Shown here in pieces: positions 9,207 to 18,714 of a stretch of 64,000 nt of DNA. Made by a program: the position numbers and the translations under genes. Position 1 is the first letter of the stretch; each line of letters begins with the position of its first letter. A model generated the notes under the pieces. It ran no database searches, was not told where the DNA came from, and saw only the letters and a program-made list of their open reading frames with translations. This DNA is from Halobacteriales archaeon (GTDB lineage: Archaea > Halobacteriota > Halobacteria > Halobacteriales > SKNY01), in assembly GCA_007118975.1 (NCBI GenBank), contig SKQO01000004.1, positions 16,334 through 80,333 of the forward strand, read 5' to 3'.

Positions 9207-9815
9207 TTACGAAAGGGCTCGCGTCGCGAGCACGAATCGTTGGAAGGCGGTGGCGTGTCCGACAACCGCCAATACCAGCAACAGCCAGCCCACGAGCGTC
9301 AGTCCAGCGACCGGGTCCGGAACGATGACCATGCTCGCGGTGATTACCGCGATAAGCGCTAGCCGATCCGCCCGTCCGAGCAGCCCTCCGTAGACGCGAT
9401 CCATACCGACTGCGATCGCCTGAGTCCCGAGATAGGATGTCATCAGGACGCCAGTAACGGCCAGAAATCCGAGCGCATATTGCTCGACACCCGCTGCGAT
9501 ACCCCCCACAATCAGGATATCTGCATACCGATCGAAGACGTGATCGATCAGATCGCCCTGCGATGATGCGACGTCCTGGCGCCGTGCGAGCGCCCCGTCG
9601 ACCAGATCTAACGAGCCATTCAGAAACACCAGCACGGCCCCGACGGCAAACCACCCCGTGACTCGGCCCCCCAGGTAGAAGGCAATCCCCGCGGCCCCGG
9701 CGACTACGAGCGCCAACAGGCTGACGGCATTTGGCGACATTCCCAGTCGATCTGCCACCGTCGCCGTCGGTTCGATCACCCGGTCGGCCATGGGCCGAAG
9801 TCGATCCAGCGTCAT
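9207..9815 (-). CDS. CDP-alcohol phosphatidyltransferase family enzyme
   Basis: A 202-residue membrane enzyme of polar lipid synthesis. The family signature is intact: D73-G74-x2-A77-R78-x8-G87-x3-D91-x3-D95. Five or six hydrophobic segments follow. In archaea, members of this size make archaetidylinositol phosphate or another archaetidyl head group; which one cannot be told from sequence alone. It overlaps the upstream kinase gene by four bases, so the two are probably co-translated, in the hisC operon. Confidence 0.82.
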   Translation of the reverse strand: MTLDRLRPMADRVIEPTATVADRLGMSPNAVSLLALVVAGAAGIAFYLGGRVTGWFAVGAVLVFLNGSLDLVDGALARRQDVASSQGDLIDHVFDRYADILIVGGIAAGVEQYALGFLAVTGVLMTSYLGTQAIAVGMDRVYGGLLGRADRLALIAVITASMVIVPDPVAGLTLVGWLLLVLAVVGHATAFQRFVLATRALS

Positions 9816-10330
9816 TGGGACACATCACCGTTCGTTCGGTCGGCAACGGTCAGCAACTCGCCCGCGATGGCAGCTGCGACAGCATCTGCCGCCTCCGCAA
9901 CAGATCGTTCTGTCGTATCAATCTCGACGACGTGCTCGGGACCCAGCCCTTCGACGGCCTCGACGAGAATCACATCAAGTCGCTCGCTTTCGACGTTCTC
10001 TTCGATCGAGGCAGTCGCGGTCCCTTCCTCGTAGCGATCCTCGAGCCGTCTTCGGAGCTGCTCGGGTGCACACCGCAACACGATGGCGAGGTCCACGGGC
10101 ATTCGGTGAGCGAGGTGCGACTCGATCAGGGCGTCATCGGAGAGATCGCTCGCCCAGGCGCGGATCGCATCAAGATCCGCGATCGCCGTCTCGCGTTCGT
10201 CGTCCCAGCCGCTGGTGAACCCCTCGGCCTCGATCACGTCGGTAAGGTGATACACCATCATATCAAGTGCAAGCGACCTCGCAATGGACGTCTTTCCCGT
10301 TCCCGGTGTCCCCGTGAGCGCCACCCTCAC
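9812..10330 (-). CDS. Adenylate kinase of the AK6/Fap7 type
   Basis: A 172-residue P-loop kinase. Walker A GTPGTGKTS is at about residues 7-15; the arginine-rich lid region (CAPEQLRRRLEDRYEEG) and the NVESE motif are those of the Fap7/AK6 family. Members show adenylate kinase/ATPase activity and help the last steps of small ribosomal subunit maturation with uS11. It overlaps both neighbours by four bases (hisC upstream, the phosphotransferase downstream), so it is translationally coupled. Confidence 0.82.
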   Translation of the reverse strand: MRVALTGTPGTGKTSIARSLALDMMVYHLTDVIEAEGFTSGWDDERETAIADLDAIRAWASDLSDDALIESHLAHRMPVDLAIVLRCAPEQLRRRLEDRYEEGTATASIEENVESERLDVILVEAVEGLGPEHVVEIDTTERSVAEAADAVAAAIAGELLTVADRTNGDVSQ

Positions 10331-11412
10331 CGGTTGGCCACCTCCGCCGCCACTTCGTCGAGCGCCGTCGCGACTCCACGCGTCGCTTCCTGCCTGCCAA
10401 TAGTAATCCGAATACAGGACGGCAAACCGAAACTAGTACAATCGCGGACGATGTACCCGCGCGGAATCAATTGCGCTGCCACCCTCGACGCGTCGCCGAC
10501 ATCGACGAGTACAAAGTTCCCCTCGGAGGGCCATGTGTGGACGGATAATTCCTCCCCGAGGTACGTTCGACCCCATCGTGCCAGGTCGATTCCACGTTCG
10601 AGGTGCTCGCTTGCTCCGAGCGCCGCAACCCCCGCCCGGCACGCCAACTCATTGACCGCAAACGGCGTGTTGACCCGGATGTAGGCATCCCCCCACGCTT
10701 CCGGGACGAGGGCGTACCCGAGCCGCAGCCCGGCGAGGCCGTATGCCTTGGAAAAGCTCCGCAGCACGGCGATATCGTCACGCCCATCGAGTAACTCGCG
10801 GGCTCCTCCGGTATCCGCGAACTCGCCGTAGGCCTCGTCGACGACCACGAGCGTCTCCTCGTCGGTCTGCTCGGCCAGCATTTCGAGCTCATCGAGCGCC
10901 ATAGTTCGTCCGGTGGGATTGTGGGGACTCGTGACGTATACGATGCGATGACCGTCGTAGTCGCCGAGAACCCCCGGCGCAGTCATCTCGAAACCGGTCG
11001 ACTGGGATAGCTCGTACGTGTCGACGTCTCCGTGGTGGAATCGCGCACTCATCCCGTAGTATGCAAACCCCGGTCGCGGGACGAGCACGCGATCACCCGG
11101 CTCCAGGACGGCCCGCGAGAGATAATCCAGTGCACCGTCACCACCGCTCGCGACCCACACCTGCGAGCGATCGAGGTTCCAATGGTCCGCGAGCGCGTCC
11201 GTCAGTTCCAGGTGTGACGCCTTCGGGTACCGGTGGACGCTATCAACGTGCGAAGCGATCGCGTCGATCGCCGCGTCGCTCGGCCCAAGGGGGTTCTCGT
11301 TCGACGAGAGCGTCACGAGATCGGCAGGGTCCATGCCGTGCGCCGCCGCTACCTCCTCGACACCCCGTCCCGGAACGTATTCCTGGTGGGACGAGAGGTC
11401 CCGCGGTTGCAT
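10327..11412 (-). CDS. hisC: Histidinol-phosphate aminotransferase
   Basis: A 361-residue PLP enzyme that transaminates imidazole acetol phosphate in histidine synthesis. Class I/II features: SSNENPLGPS near the N-terminus, SPHNPTG, VVDEAYGEF, and the PLP lysine in SFSKAYGLAGLRLGYAL. The start at 11412 (MQPRDLSSHQEY) matches the family; a longer frame would run to 11673 across the divergent gene. A TTAAGG element at 11436-11443 is positioned as its TATA box. It heads the minus-strand operon down to tpiA. Confidence 0.9.
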   Translation of the reverse strand: MQPRDLSSHQEYVPGRGVEEVAAAHGMDPADLVTLSSNENPLGPSDAAIDAIASHVDSVHRYPKASHLELTDALADHWNLDRSQVWVASGGDGALDYLSRAVLEPGDRVLVPRPGFAYYGMSARFHHGDVDTYELSQSTGFEMTAPGVLGDYDGHRIVYVTSPHNPTGRTMALDELEMLAEQTDEETLVVVDEAYGEFADTGGARELLDGRDDIAVLRSFSKAYGLAGLRLGYALVPEAWGDAYIRVNTPFAVNELACRAGVAALGASEHLERGIDLARWGRTYLGEELSVHTWPSEGNFVLVDVGDASRVAAQLIPRGYIVRDCTSFGLPSCIRITIGRQEATRGVATALDEVAAEVANR

Positions 11413-11435
11413 GCGTGAGAGGACCGTCGGAATAC

Positions 11436-11443
11436 CCTTAAGG
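11436..11443 (-). promoter_or_regulatory. Probable TATA box of hisC
   Basis: CCTTAAGG sits 24-31 bases upstream of the hisC ATG at 11412, as expected for a leaderless archaeal transcript. Confidence 0.4.
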
Positions 11444-11514
11444 CTGCGTATCTCCCGGTCTTTGAGGAAACTGGCAGGATTTTTGCGGCCGCCCTCCGTA
11501 CCGTTCGACCGCAT

Positions 11515-12237
11515 ATGGAACTGACATGGCACGGCCACTCGACGTGGCAAGTCGTCGTAGACGAGACACGACTGTTGATCGACCCGTTTTTCGACAATCC
11601 CAAGACGTCGATACGCCCGGAGGACGTCCCGTCGCCGGATTATCTCCTCCTCACACACGGTCATGCCGACCACATCGCGGACGCCGGCTCGTTCGCCGAA
11701 TCAACCGTGGTCTGTGGCACCCCCGAAATTGTCGGGTACGTCGGCGAGGAACACACCCCGCAGGAAACTATCGGGATGAATATCGGCGGCACGGTCGAGT
11801 GTGGAGACGCCTACGTCACGATGGTCCAGGCGTATCACACGAACGGGATAAACACCGAATACGGGATGGATGCCGGCATCCCGGCCGGATACGTGATCAG
11901 TGATACGGTGCCGACACAGGTGGCAGATGAGGAAAGCGTGACGTTCTATCACGCGGGAGACACGGCACTGATGAGCGAGATGCGAGACGTGATCGGGCCG
12001 TACCTCGAACCCGACGCCGCTGCGCTCCCGATCGGTGATCACTTCACCATGGGCCCATGGCAGGCGGCGATCGCGGTTGACTGGCTCGACGTCGACATCG
12101 CGTACCCCCAACACTACGATACCTTCCCGCCGATCGAGCAGGATCCGAATGACTTCGCCCGCGAAGTAGCAGCGACCGGAAGCGATGCAACCGTAGAAAT
12201 TCTCGACGCCGACGAGCCTGTCGCCCTCGACCCGTAG
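11515..12237 (+). CDS. UPF0173-type metal-dependent hydrolase (metallo-beta-lactamase fold)
   Basis: A 240-residue MBL-fold protein. It has the metal-binding [13 protein letters not shown], a YHAGDTAL motif and a C-terminal GDHFTMGP. It begins [11 protein letters not shown], the usual opening of the UPF0173/UlaG-like group. The substrate is unknown; the family is broadly annotated as hydrolases. It is divergent from hisC, with about 100 bases between them. Confidence 0.85.
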   Translation: MELTWHGHSTWQVVVDETRLLIDPFFDNPKTSIRPEDVPSPDYLLLTHGHADHIADAGSFAESTVVCGTPEIVGYVGEEHTPQETIGMNIGGTVECGDAYVTMVQAYHTNGINTEYGMDAGIPAGYVISDTVPTQVADEESVTFYHAGDTALMSEMRDVIGPYLEPDAAALPIGDHFTMGPWQAAIAVDWLDVDIAYPQHYDTFPPIEQDPNDFAREVAATGSDATVEILDADEPVALDP

Positions 12238-12294
12238 CAAACCCGACGCAGGAACGCCACCCTTTACAGTGGCAGGCAGAGTGGGTTCGCACAC

Positions 12295-12687
12295 ATGCCC
12301 AAGGAAGTTACAACCGTCAGTGAGGAAGGCTTCGCGTCGACGAGCACCGTGCGGGACTTCGAGATTCACCTCGACGCGACCGGTGAGGCGGCAGCCGACA
12401 CCTTGGAGAGTCTCCTCGCAAGTTATGCCGCCTGTTACGTCCCGGCGCTGCGCGTCGGTGGCGAGCAGCGAGGTGTCGACGAACTCGGCGAGATCGAGAT
12501 CTCGGTGACGGGTACGCTGAACAATGACGACAAACTCGATTCGATCAGTTTCGACGCGACTGTGGAAGCCGACCTCGACGAGGAGACGGCGAACGCGATT
12601 ATCGACCGGGCAAACGCATTATGTAAAGTTCATGATGCAATGAAACCATCCCTGCACGCAGACGTAACGCTGCACGGTGGTGCCTGA
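12295..12687 (+). CDS. OsmC-family protein
   Basis: A 130-residue OsmC/Ohr-like protein. The two redox-type cysteines are present: one in ASYAACYVPALRVGG and one in NALCKVHDAMKPS, the positions used by OsmC peroxidases to reduce organic hydroperoxides. The preceding beta-rich N-terminus and the final DVTLH strand fit the fold. It probably acts in oxidative-stress defence; the exact substrate is not readable. Confidence 0.85.
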   Translation: MPKEVTTVSEEGFASTSTVRDFEIHLDATGEAAADTLESLLASYAACYVPALRVGGEQRGVDELGEIEISVTGTLNNDDKLDSISFDATVEADLDEETANAIIDRANALCKVHDAMKPSLHADVTLHGGA

Positions 12688-12703
12688 CGGACGGAACCAT
12701 CAC

Positions 12704-13150
12704 ATGTCCTCGTCAGGATCGGATCGCCGCCAACCGTGGGAGGATCACATCATCGCAGAGCGGATGGAAGTCGATCGGGAGTTCGCGGATCGTGTGGCTG
12801 CAGCGGGGCTATCGAATCAGAGCTGGGAACTGGTCATGACGGCTATCGACCTCGAAATCGTTGACCCCGAACGGCCCTCGGAGGCGACCCTCGTTGCGAA
12901 AACGCAGAATCTCGGGAGTGTGCTCCCGACGATCGCCTCGATAGAATCCCAGGGGCGCGCGGGAGCTCAATCCAACGGCGGCATTCTCGATACAATCATG
13001 TCGTTGTTCTCTGGCGGCGGAAGCGGTGATGCAAAACGTCGGGAAGTGACCGAACAACTCGCCAGCGAGTACACCGACCAGTTGCAGCGACGGCTCAAGG
13101 ACGCCGGCAAATGGGAAACCGTTTGCAAGATGAGTGCGGGCGGCGACTGA
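12704..13150 (+). CDS. Protein resembling haloarchaeal DUF5799
   Basis: A 148-residue cytoplasmic protein of unknown role. The start at ATG 12704 (MSSSGSDRR) is preferred over an in-frame GTG/ATG at 12677 that overlaps the OsmC stop. The N-terminal half is predicted helical with FADRVAAAGLSNQSWELVMT; a Gly-rich segment (SGGGSGD) near 112-118 separates a C-terminal helical part. There are no membrane or catalytic motifs. The family assignment is from memory of similar small halophile proteins. Confidence 0.55.
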   Translation: MSSSGSDRRQPWEDHIIAERMEVDREFADRVAAAGLSNQSWELVMTAIDLEIVDPERPSEATLVAKTQNLGSVLPTIASIESQGRAGAQSNGGILDTIMSLFSGGGSGDAKRREVTEQLASEYTDQLQRRLKDAGKWETVCKMSAGGD

Positions 13151-13240
13151 GGTACGAATGATACGAGGCGACAGGTCACGATCGGGGTGAAGACACCGTC
13201 CAAGGACAGAGCTTTGGGGATCGACAGCTTCGGCGCCCGT

Positions 13241-13732
13241 ATGGAGCCGCGCGAAGAGGTACTGGCCTTGCTCGCCGAGAACGCTCGTTACACGCTCGAG
13301 GACATCGCACGCATGACGGACCTCACCGCGGCAGAGGCAGAGGCCCTCATTGCGGAACTCGAGGACGAGGGCGTTATCGCCGGCTATCAAGCAGTGGTAA
13401 ACTGGCGAGTTGCGGATCGAGAACGGGCACGCGCGGAGGTCGAACTCAACGTGACCCTCGATCGGGAAACAAGCTACGACGACATCGCCCGGCGGATCGC
13501 GGGGTTTCCCGAGGTCAAGACGCTGCAACTGGTCAGTGGTAACTACGACTTTCTCGCACGCGTGGAAGCCGGCTCGACGCGAGAGATATCTCGCTTCGTC
13601 AGCGAGCGGATCGCACCGGTCCCGGAGATCACGCAGACGGTCACCCATTTCGTGATGGACACCTACAAAGAACAGGGTATCCAGATGAACGGCGGGGGAG
13701 ATGAGGACGACCGGCTGTCAATCTCACCATGA
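13241..13732 (+). CDS. Lrp/AsnC-family transcriptional regulator
   Basis: A 163-residue regulator. The N-terminal winged helix (LLAENARYTLEDIARMTDL, then EAEALIAELEDEGVIAGYQA) precedes a RAM ligand-binding domain (VKTLQLVSGNYDFLARVEAG). The start at 13241 (MEPREEV) is chosen because the region upstream, back to 13187, lacks family resemblance. Its stop overlaps the ATG of the following aminotransferase by four bases, which suggests it senses an amino acid connected with that enzyme and controls their shared operon. Confidence 0.87.
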   Translation: MEPREEVLALLAENARYTLEDIARMTDLTAAEAEALIAELEDEGVIAGYQAVVNWRVADRERARAEVELNVTLDRETSYDDIARRIAGFPEVKTLQLVSGNYDFLARVEAGSTREISRFVSERIAPVPEITQTVTHFVMDTYKEQGIQMNGGGDEDDRLSISP

Positions 13733-14910
13733 CGCAAAATCGAAGCCAAGACCGCGAACACCGGGCCATCGAAGTCTCCGAGCGGGTCGCGGACGTTCCG
13801 CCCTCGGGGATCCGCCGATACTTCGAGCTCGCCGAAGAGGTCGAGGACATCATCTCCTTGGGTGTGGGCGAGCCGGATTTCAGCGCCCCCTGGGCCATCC
13901 GCGAGGCGGCGATCGCGTCGCTCGAGCGGGGGGCTACCTCCTACACCACCAACCGCGGATTGCGGTCCCTCCGAGAAGCGATCGAAACGTACGTTCACCG
14001 CCGGTTCGATCTCGGCTACAGTGCGGAGAACGAAGTACTGGTGACGACCGGTGCCAGCGAAGCGGTCGATCTCGCAATTCGTACGTTGGTTGACCCCGAC
14101 GATGTCGTCGCCGTCGTGGAGCCGACGTATCTCTCCTACCGTCCGATCGGGCGGCTCACGGGCGCCGAGGTCATCGGAGTACCGACCGCTGTCGAAGACG
14201 ACTTTCGGGTGACACCGGAGCGCCTCGCGGGGGCCGGGGCGGACGAGGCGGATGTGCTCGTCATGTGCTATCCGAATAATCCGACGGGGGCCGTGATGCA
14301 GATCGACGCGCTCAGACGGGTCGGGACCTTCGCCAGGGAACACGACCTGACCATCATCTCGGACGAGATTTACGCGGAGTTGAGCTACGAGGACGACCAC
14401 GTCTCGATCGCCTCGCTTCCTGGGATGCGCGAACGGACCGTGGTAATCAACGGCTTCTCGAAGGCGTTCGCAATGACAGGCCTTCGACTGGGATACGCCC
14501 TCGGCCCCGCCCACGTTATCGACGCCATGAACCGGATCCATCAGTACACGATGTTGTCCTCGCCGACCACAGCCCAGCACGCCGCACTCGAAGGACTTCG
14601 ATCCTGTCTGGATGAGGTCGGGTCGATGCGCCAGTCGTACGATCGACGCCGAAAGTTCGTGCTTGCGCGCCTCGCGGAGCTGGGCATCGACTGTTTCGAG
14701 GCAAAGGGAGCGTTCTACGTCTTTCCACGATGTCCCTGGCCGGACGAAGAGCGGTTCGTCGAATCACTTCTCGAAGAAGAACAGGTCGCAGTCGTCCCGG
14801 GGCACGTGTTCGGCGAAAGCGGCGACGGACACCTCAGAGTCTCCTATGCGACGAGCCTGGAGCAACTCCGCGAGGCGATGAGCCGGCTCGAACGGTTCCT
14901 GGCGGAGTGA
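13729..14910 (+). CDS. Pyridoxal-phosphate aminotransferase, class I/II (aspartate-type)
   Basis: A 393-residue aminotransferase of the AspC-like group. Features: SLGVGEPDFSAP near the N-terminus, CYPNNPTGAVM, ISDEIYAELSYE and the PLP lysine in GFSKAFAMTGLRLGYALG. The amino donor is uncertain (aspartate, aromatic or branched). It is coupled by overlap to an Lrp regulator and convergent with purL. Confidence 0.87.
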   Translation: MTQNRSQDREHRAIEVSERVADVPPSGIRRYFELAEEVEDIISLGVGEPDFSAPWAIREAAIASLERGATSYTTNRGLRSLREAIETYVHRRFDLGYSAENEVLVTTGASEAVDLAIRTLVDPDDVVAVVEPTYLSYRPIGRLTGAEVIGVPTAVEDDFRVTPERLAGAGADEADVLVMCYPNNPTGAVMQIDALRRVGTFAREHDLTIISDEIYAELSYEDDHVSIASLPGMRERTVVINGFSKAFAMTGLRLGYALGPAHVIDAMNRIHQYTMLSSPTTAQHAALEGLRSCLDEVGSMRQSYDRRRKFVLARLAELGIDCFEAKGAFYVFPRCPWPDEERFVESLLEEEQVAVVPGHVFGESGDGHLRVSYATSLEQLREAMSRLERFLAE

Positions 14911-14964
14911 CAACCTTCACAGAGGTCATCTCGCGGACAAAGGGAAATCCCTGGGCCGTCTGCG

Positions 14965-17100
14965 TCAGCTCAGGGTAATTGGTTCCCCATCAAGCGTTCG
15001 ATCGATCACAGCCCGCATTTCAGTGAGTTCTTCGACATCGAACTCCACTTCGCCGTCACGACACGTCACCGAGAGGCTTCCGTCGAGGGTCGAACTCCCG
15101 ACAGTTGTGGTAGGTACGATGCCCTCGAGTGTCTCGTGAACAGTCGCGGGCGCCGTGGTCTCGACGACCGTGCGACCGGGGGTCTCGGAAACAAGCGCCC
15201 GCACATCCTCGTCGATGGTAACTGAAACACCGGCATCCGAGGAGACCATCTCGGCGAGCGTGACTGCCAACCCGCCGTGACTGACGTCGTGAACGGCGAG
15301 CGTGGAATCCGCTACGGCGGCTTCTTGCAGCCCCGCCACCAATGCAGCGGGCGCCGTCGGCAACGTGGGGAAGTCGTCGTATCCCCCGCGTTCCGCAAGT
15401 ATTTCTGAACCTCCCAGGGCCGTCGTCGGCTCGCCCACGAGCACGAGATCGTTGCCGCCTTCGACTTCGTGCGGGGGCACCGAGAAATTCCCCGTGACGC
15501 CGAACATCGCGAGCGTCGGCGTCGGCGGAACGGGTCCGGTGGGCGAGTCGTTGTACAGGGAGACGTTACCGCCGACGACCGGGACCTCGAGCGCGGCGCA
15601 CATGTCGGCCAGCCCGTCTATGGCCCGAGAGAAACCGTGGTAGACGGTCGGACGTTCGGGATTACCACCGTTGATACAGTCGACCGCCGCCAGCGGTGTC
15701 GCCCCTTTGGCTGCAAGGTTGGTCGCCACTTCGAGTGCCACGGCCCGAGCGCCGTCGAAGGGAGCCACCGCCGTCCACTTGGGCTCGCTTCCTGCGGCGA
15801 GTGCCAGGCCCTGCCCGGTTTCCCGGATCGCAAGGAGTGCGGCATCGTCCCCGGGCCGTCTGGCGGTACGAATACCCACCTCGTGGTCGTATTGGCGAAA
15901 CACCCACTCCTTGGCGGCCGTATTGGGGCTCTCGATGACGGTGGACAGCGTTTCCCGAAGCGGCAGCTCCGGTACGTCGATCGGCGGCGCTTCAGGAACT
16001 TCGGTAGGCAGGTCGTTCATCGGTGCACCGTCTGCCAGGAAGGACGCAGGGACGTCGACGACCGTCTCTCCTTCGAACGTGCACCGGTACCGCCCATCGT
16101 CGGTCACCTCGCCGATCACGGAGCTGGCCAGGTCGTATCGATCCGCAATCGAACGGACGGTTTCGACGTGTTCCGGCCGGACTTCATAGCACATCCGCTC
16201 TTGGGACTCCGCAAGCAGCAACTCCAGACCGGTCATGTTCGGCTCCCGCTGGTGTAGCCGATCCAAGGTGATCGCCGCCCCGGTTTCGCCTTGCGCGACC
16301 ATCTCGCTGGTCGCCCCGCCGAGGCCGGCAGCACCGAGATCACGGGCGGCCTCCACGACCCCTTCGTCCAGCAGCGCCTCGTTTGCTTCGATCAACAGCT
16401 TCTCCGTGTACGGGTCGCCCACTTGTACCGCGGGGCGGTCCTCCGTTTCCGCATCCTCGTCGAGGTCCTCGCTCGCGAAGCTCGCGCCACCGAGACCGTC
16501 ACGTCCAGTGGCGTTGCCCACGATCACGAGTTTGTTCCCGGGCGTGGTCGCCGCGGCGCGGAGCAGGCGGTCCGCGGATACCAGCCCGACACACGCGACG
16601 TTCACCAGTGGATTGCCTTCATAGCGCCCGTCGAAGTGTACGCTCCCCGTCACGGTCGGCACACCGATGGCATTGCCGTAGTCCGCGATCCCTTCCACCA
16701 CCCCTTCGAAAAGATACTGGGCGTGTTCGTCGGTGAACTCCCCGAAATACAGACAATCGGCCAGCCCGATGGGATAGGCACCCATCGAAAGGATATCCCG
16801 TACGATCCCCCCGACGCCCGTCGCGGCGCCGTCGTACGGATCGACATAGGAAGGGTGGTTGTGGCTTTCAATCCCGAGCGCGAGGTACCACTCGTCCGTC
16901 AGCCGGACGATCCCGGCATCGTCACCCGGGCCGACAACTACTTGCGAGCCGTCCGTTTCGAAGGCGTCGAGCAACGGCCGTGAGGACCGGTATGCACAGT
17001 GTTCACTCCAGAGGTTCTCGAACAAGGCGGCCTCGGCATCGGTTGGAGCACGCCCGAGTTCGTCCTCCACTAATCGGCGGTCATCGGGGGCCAACGCCAT
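14965..17100 (-). CDS. purL: Phosphoribosylformylglycinamidine synthase subunit PurL
   Basis: A 711-residue small-type PurL, the ATP-dependent synthetase subunit that converts FGAR to FGAM in purine synthesis and works with PurQ and PurS, which are not in this window. The N-terminal [15 protein letters not shown] and the [17 protein letters not shown] and [10 protein letters not shown] motifs are typical. The start at 17100 (MALAPDDRR) is preferred; an in-frame ATG at 17139 would add 13 residues. It is divergent from a PHP-domain gene. Confidence 0.93.
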   Translation of the reverse strand: MALAPDDRRLVEDELGRAPTDAEAALFENLWSEHCAYRSSRPLLDAFETDGSQVVVGPGDDAGIVRLTDEWYLALGIESHNHPSYVDPYDGAATGVGGIVRDILSMGAYPIGLADCLYFGEFTDEHAQYLFEGVVEGIADYGNAIGVPTVTGSVHFDGRYEGNPLVNVACVGLVSADRLLRAAATTPGNKLVIVGNATGRDGLGGASFASEDLDEDAETEDRPAVQVGDPYTEKLLIEANEALLDEGVVEAARDLGAAGLGGATSEMVAQGETGAAITLDRLHQREPNMTGLELLLAESQERMCYEVRPEHVETVRSIADRYDLASSVIGEVTDDGRYRCTFEGETVVDVPASFLADGAPMNDLPTEVPEAPPIDVPELPLRETLSTVIESPNTAAKEWVFRQYDHEVGIRTARRPGDDAALLAIRETGQGLALAAGSEPKWTAVAPFDGARAVALEVATNLAAKGATPLAAVDCINGGNPERPTVYHGFSRAIDGLADMCAALEVPVVGGNVSLYNDSPTGPVPPTPTLAMFGVTGNFSVPPHEVEGGNDLVLVGEPTTALGGSEILAERGGYDDFPTLPTAPAALVAGLQEAAVADSTLAVHDVSHGGLAVTLAEMVSSDAGVSVTIDEDVRALVSETPGRTVVETTAPATVHETLEGIVPTTTVGSSTLDGSLSVTCRDGEVEFDVEELTEMRAVIDRTLDGEPITLS

Positions 17101-17137
17101 TGTATGTGGCTCAATCGGAGCCAGTAAATCGCTTTCC

Positions 17138-17881
17138 ATGTCGGGAGTCGACGCATCGATCGGTTTTTCCAGCGGTGTCGGCAATTTCGCCGTAGTGCTG
17201 GCCGCCGAACTCCACACCCACTCCGCCGCGTCCCACGACGGCCGTGATCCAGTCGATCTCCTGTTACGACAGGCAGCGGCCGTCGATCTGGACGCGATCG
17301 CCATTACCGACCACGATCGGATGGCAGGGAGTCGGGAGGCTCAGGCAATCGGGCCGGACTACGGGCTCATGGTCATTCCGGGGATCGAGATCAGCACGGC
17401 CGCCGGCCACGTCATCGGACTGGGGATCAACGAACGGATCCCGCGAGGGCTGTCTTACGGCGAAACGCTCGACCGGATTCGCGAACAGAGTGGCATTGCG
17501 ATCATTCCACACCCGTTTCAACCCTCCAGACACGGTGTGGCACCTAACGTCACCCGGGACGAGCTCGCTGCGGCTGACGCGATAGAAGTGTACAACTCTC
17601 GGCTTCTGACCGGACGCGCAAACCGGAAAGCCGAGGCATTCGCAACATCCCGCTCGCTGCCGATGACCGCGGGGAGCGACGCCCACATCAGCGAGATGGT
17701 TGGACAGGCGGTCACCTTCGTCGATGCCGAACCCAGCGAGGGCATTGCCGGCGTGTTGTCGGCGATTGCCGCCGGCGAGACGATCGTCGATGGCAAACGG
17801 ACGCCGTGGCGTATCAGCCTGCGACAGGCGGCCGGTGGTATGCGACGGCGAATCCATCGCAGGGCGATGGACTGGTGGTAG
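17138..17881 (+). CDS. PHP-domain metal-dependent phosphoesterase
   Basis: A PHP hydrolase of up to 247 residues. Metal ligands are seen in [41 protein letters not shown] and [13 protein letters not shown]. The ATG at 17138 gives a 19-residue leader unlike the family; a GTG at 17195 ([10 protein letters not shown]) is the better biological start. Proteins of this kind cleave 3'-phosphate or cyclic nucleotide esters, but the substrate is not readable. It diverges from purL, so the two share a short promoter region. Confidence 0.82.
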   Translation: MSGVDASIGFSSGVGNFAVVLAAELHTHSAASHDGRDPVDLLLRQAAAVDLDAIAITDHDRMAGSREAQAIGPDYGLMVIPGIEISTAAGHVIGLGINERIPRGLSYGETLDRIREQSGIAIIPHPFQPSRHGVAPNVTRDELAAADAIEVYNSRLLTGRANRKAEAFATSRSLPMTAGSDAHISEMVGQAVTFVDAEPSEGIAGVLSAIAAGETIVDGKRTPWRISLRQAAGGMRRRIHRRAMDWW

Positions 17882-17884
17882 CCA

Positions 17885-18361
17885 CTATCCCGAGGCGGCA
17901 GCTGCTTCGATTGCCTCGGTGCCGAGTACGGCGACGTCCGGATCGATTCGAGTTTCGTTCTCGAGCTGTTCTGCTGTGAACCACTCCCAGGCGTCCGCAG
18001 GTGCTTCGTCGCGGCCGAGGGGTGAGACGGCCCTGTCTGCGGTGGTCCCATGGTAAATGAGATCGATGTGCTGGTGGCCGACAGCCCCCTCGTGGACGTT
18101 GATATCCTCGAGCATCACACGCGCCGGCCGTGGAATGGCTCTGGCAGTTTCGGAGGTGGGCCCATTTGTGTCCTGGACGAGATCTACCTCGAGCCCTGTT
18201 TCTTCGACTGCCTCCCGCAAGGCGGTTCGGTGGGGCAACTCGTCCCGATCCACATGCCCACCGGGTGGCAACCACATGTCCAGTCGAGGGTGACGGTGGA
18301 GGACTGTCGCCCCCGCGTTGACGACATAGATCGTCGCAGTGAAGTGACGAGTCGTTTCCAT
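17885..18361 (-). CDS. Nudix hydrolase
   Basis: A 158-residue Nudix protein. The box is complete: G35-x5-E41-x7-R49-E50-x2-E53-E54-x-G56. It presumably cleaves a nucleoside diphosphate linked to another group; the substrate cannot be told. It lies between the convergent PHP gene and the divergent gatC. Confidence 0.85.
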   Translation of the reverse strand: METTRHFTATIYVVNAGATVLHRHPRLDMWLPPGGHVDRDELPHRTALREAVEETGLEVDLVQDTNGPTSETARAIPRPARVMLEDINVHEGAVGHQHIDLIYHGTTADRAVSPLGRDEAPADAWEWFTAEQLENETRIDPDVAVLGTEAIEAAAASG

Positions 18362-18435
18362 GACTGGCGAGTGTATCGGCCGGTGGCATAAACCCGATCG
18401 AAACGCTTACTCGGGGATCACGGCAGGTATCCACC

Positions 18436-18714
18436 ATGAGCGATCCCACGGTCGAGCCAGAGGATGTTCGCCACGTGGCCGAGCTCGCCCGGATCGACCT
18501 CTCCGAGGCGGAAATCGAGGCGTTTCGTGAGGAGTTCGAGGCGATTCTGGAGTACTTCGAGCGACTCGAATCGGTACCCGCTGTCGATGCCACGGAGACG
18601 GATCGAAACGTGTTGCGGCCGGATGAGCCCCGGCCCTCGCTGTCCCAGGAGGCGGCTCTCGAGAACGCGGAGGAAACGGAGGACGGATACATCAAGGGCC
18701 CCCGCGTGTCATGA
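18436..18714 (+). CDS. gatC: Aspartyl/glutamyl-tRNA amidotransferase subunit C
   Basis: A 92-residue GatC. It opens with the family pattern VRHVAELARIDLSEAEIEAF, followed by the acidic helix and the C-terminal stretch that wraps round GatA. It assists GatA/GatB in converting misacylated Asp-tRNA(Asn) or Glu-tRNA(Gln). The TGA overlaps the ATG of gatA by four bases, so the two are translationally coupled. Confidence 0.92.
   Translation: MSDPTVEPEDVRHVAELARIDLSEAEIEAFREEFEAILEYFERLESVPAVDATETDRNVLRPDEPRPSLSQEAALENAEETEDGYIKGPRVS

Noticed and set aside
8626..9846. Longer minus-strand frame of 406 codons covering the HTH gene
   Set aside because: The upstream 230 codons lie across the phosphotransferase gene and lack resemblance; the zinc ribbon start at 9153 is natural.
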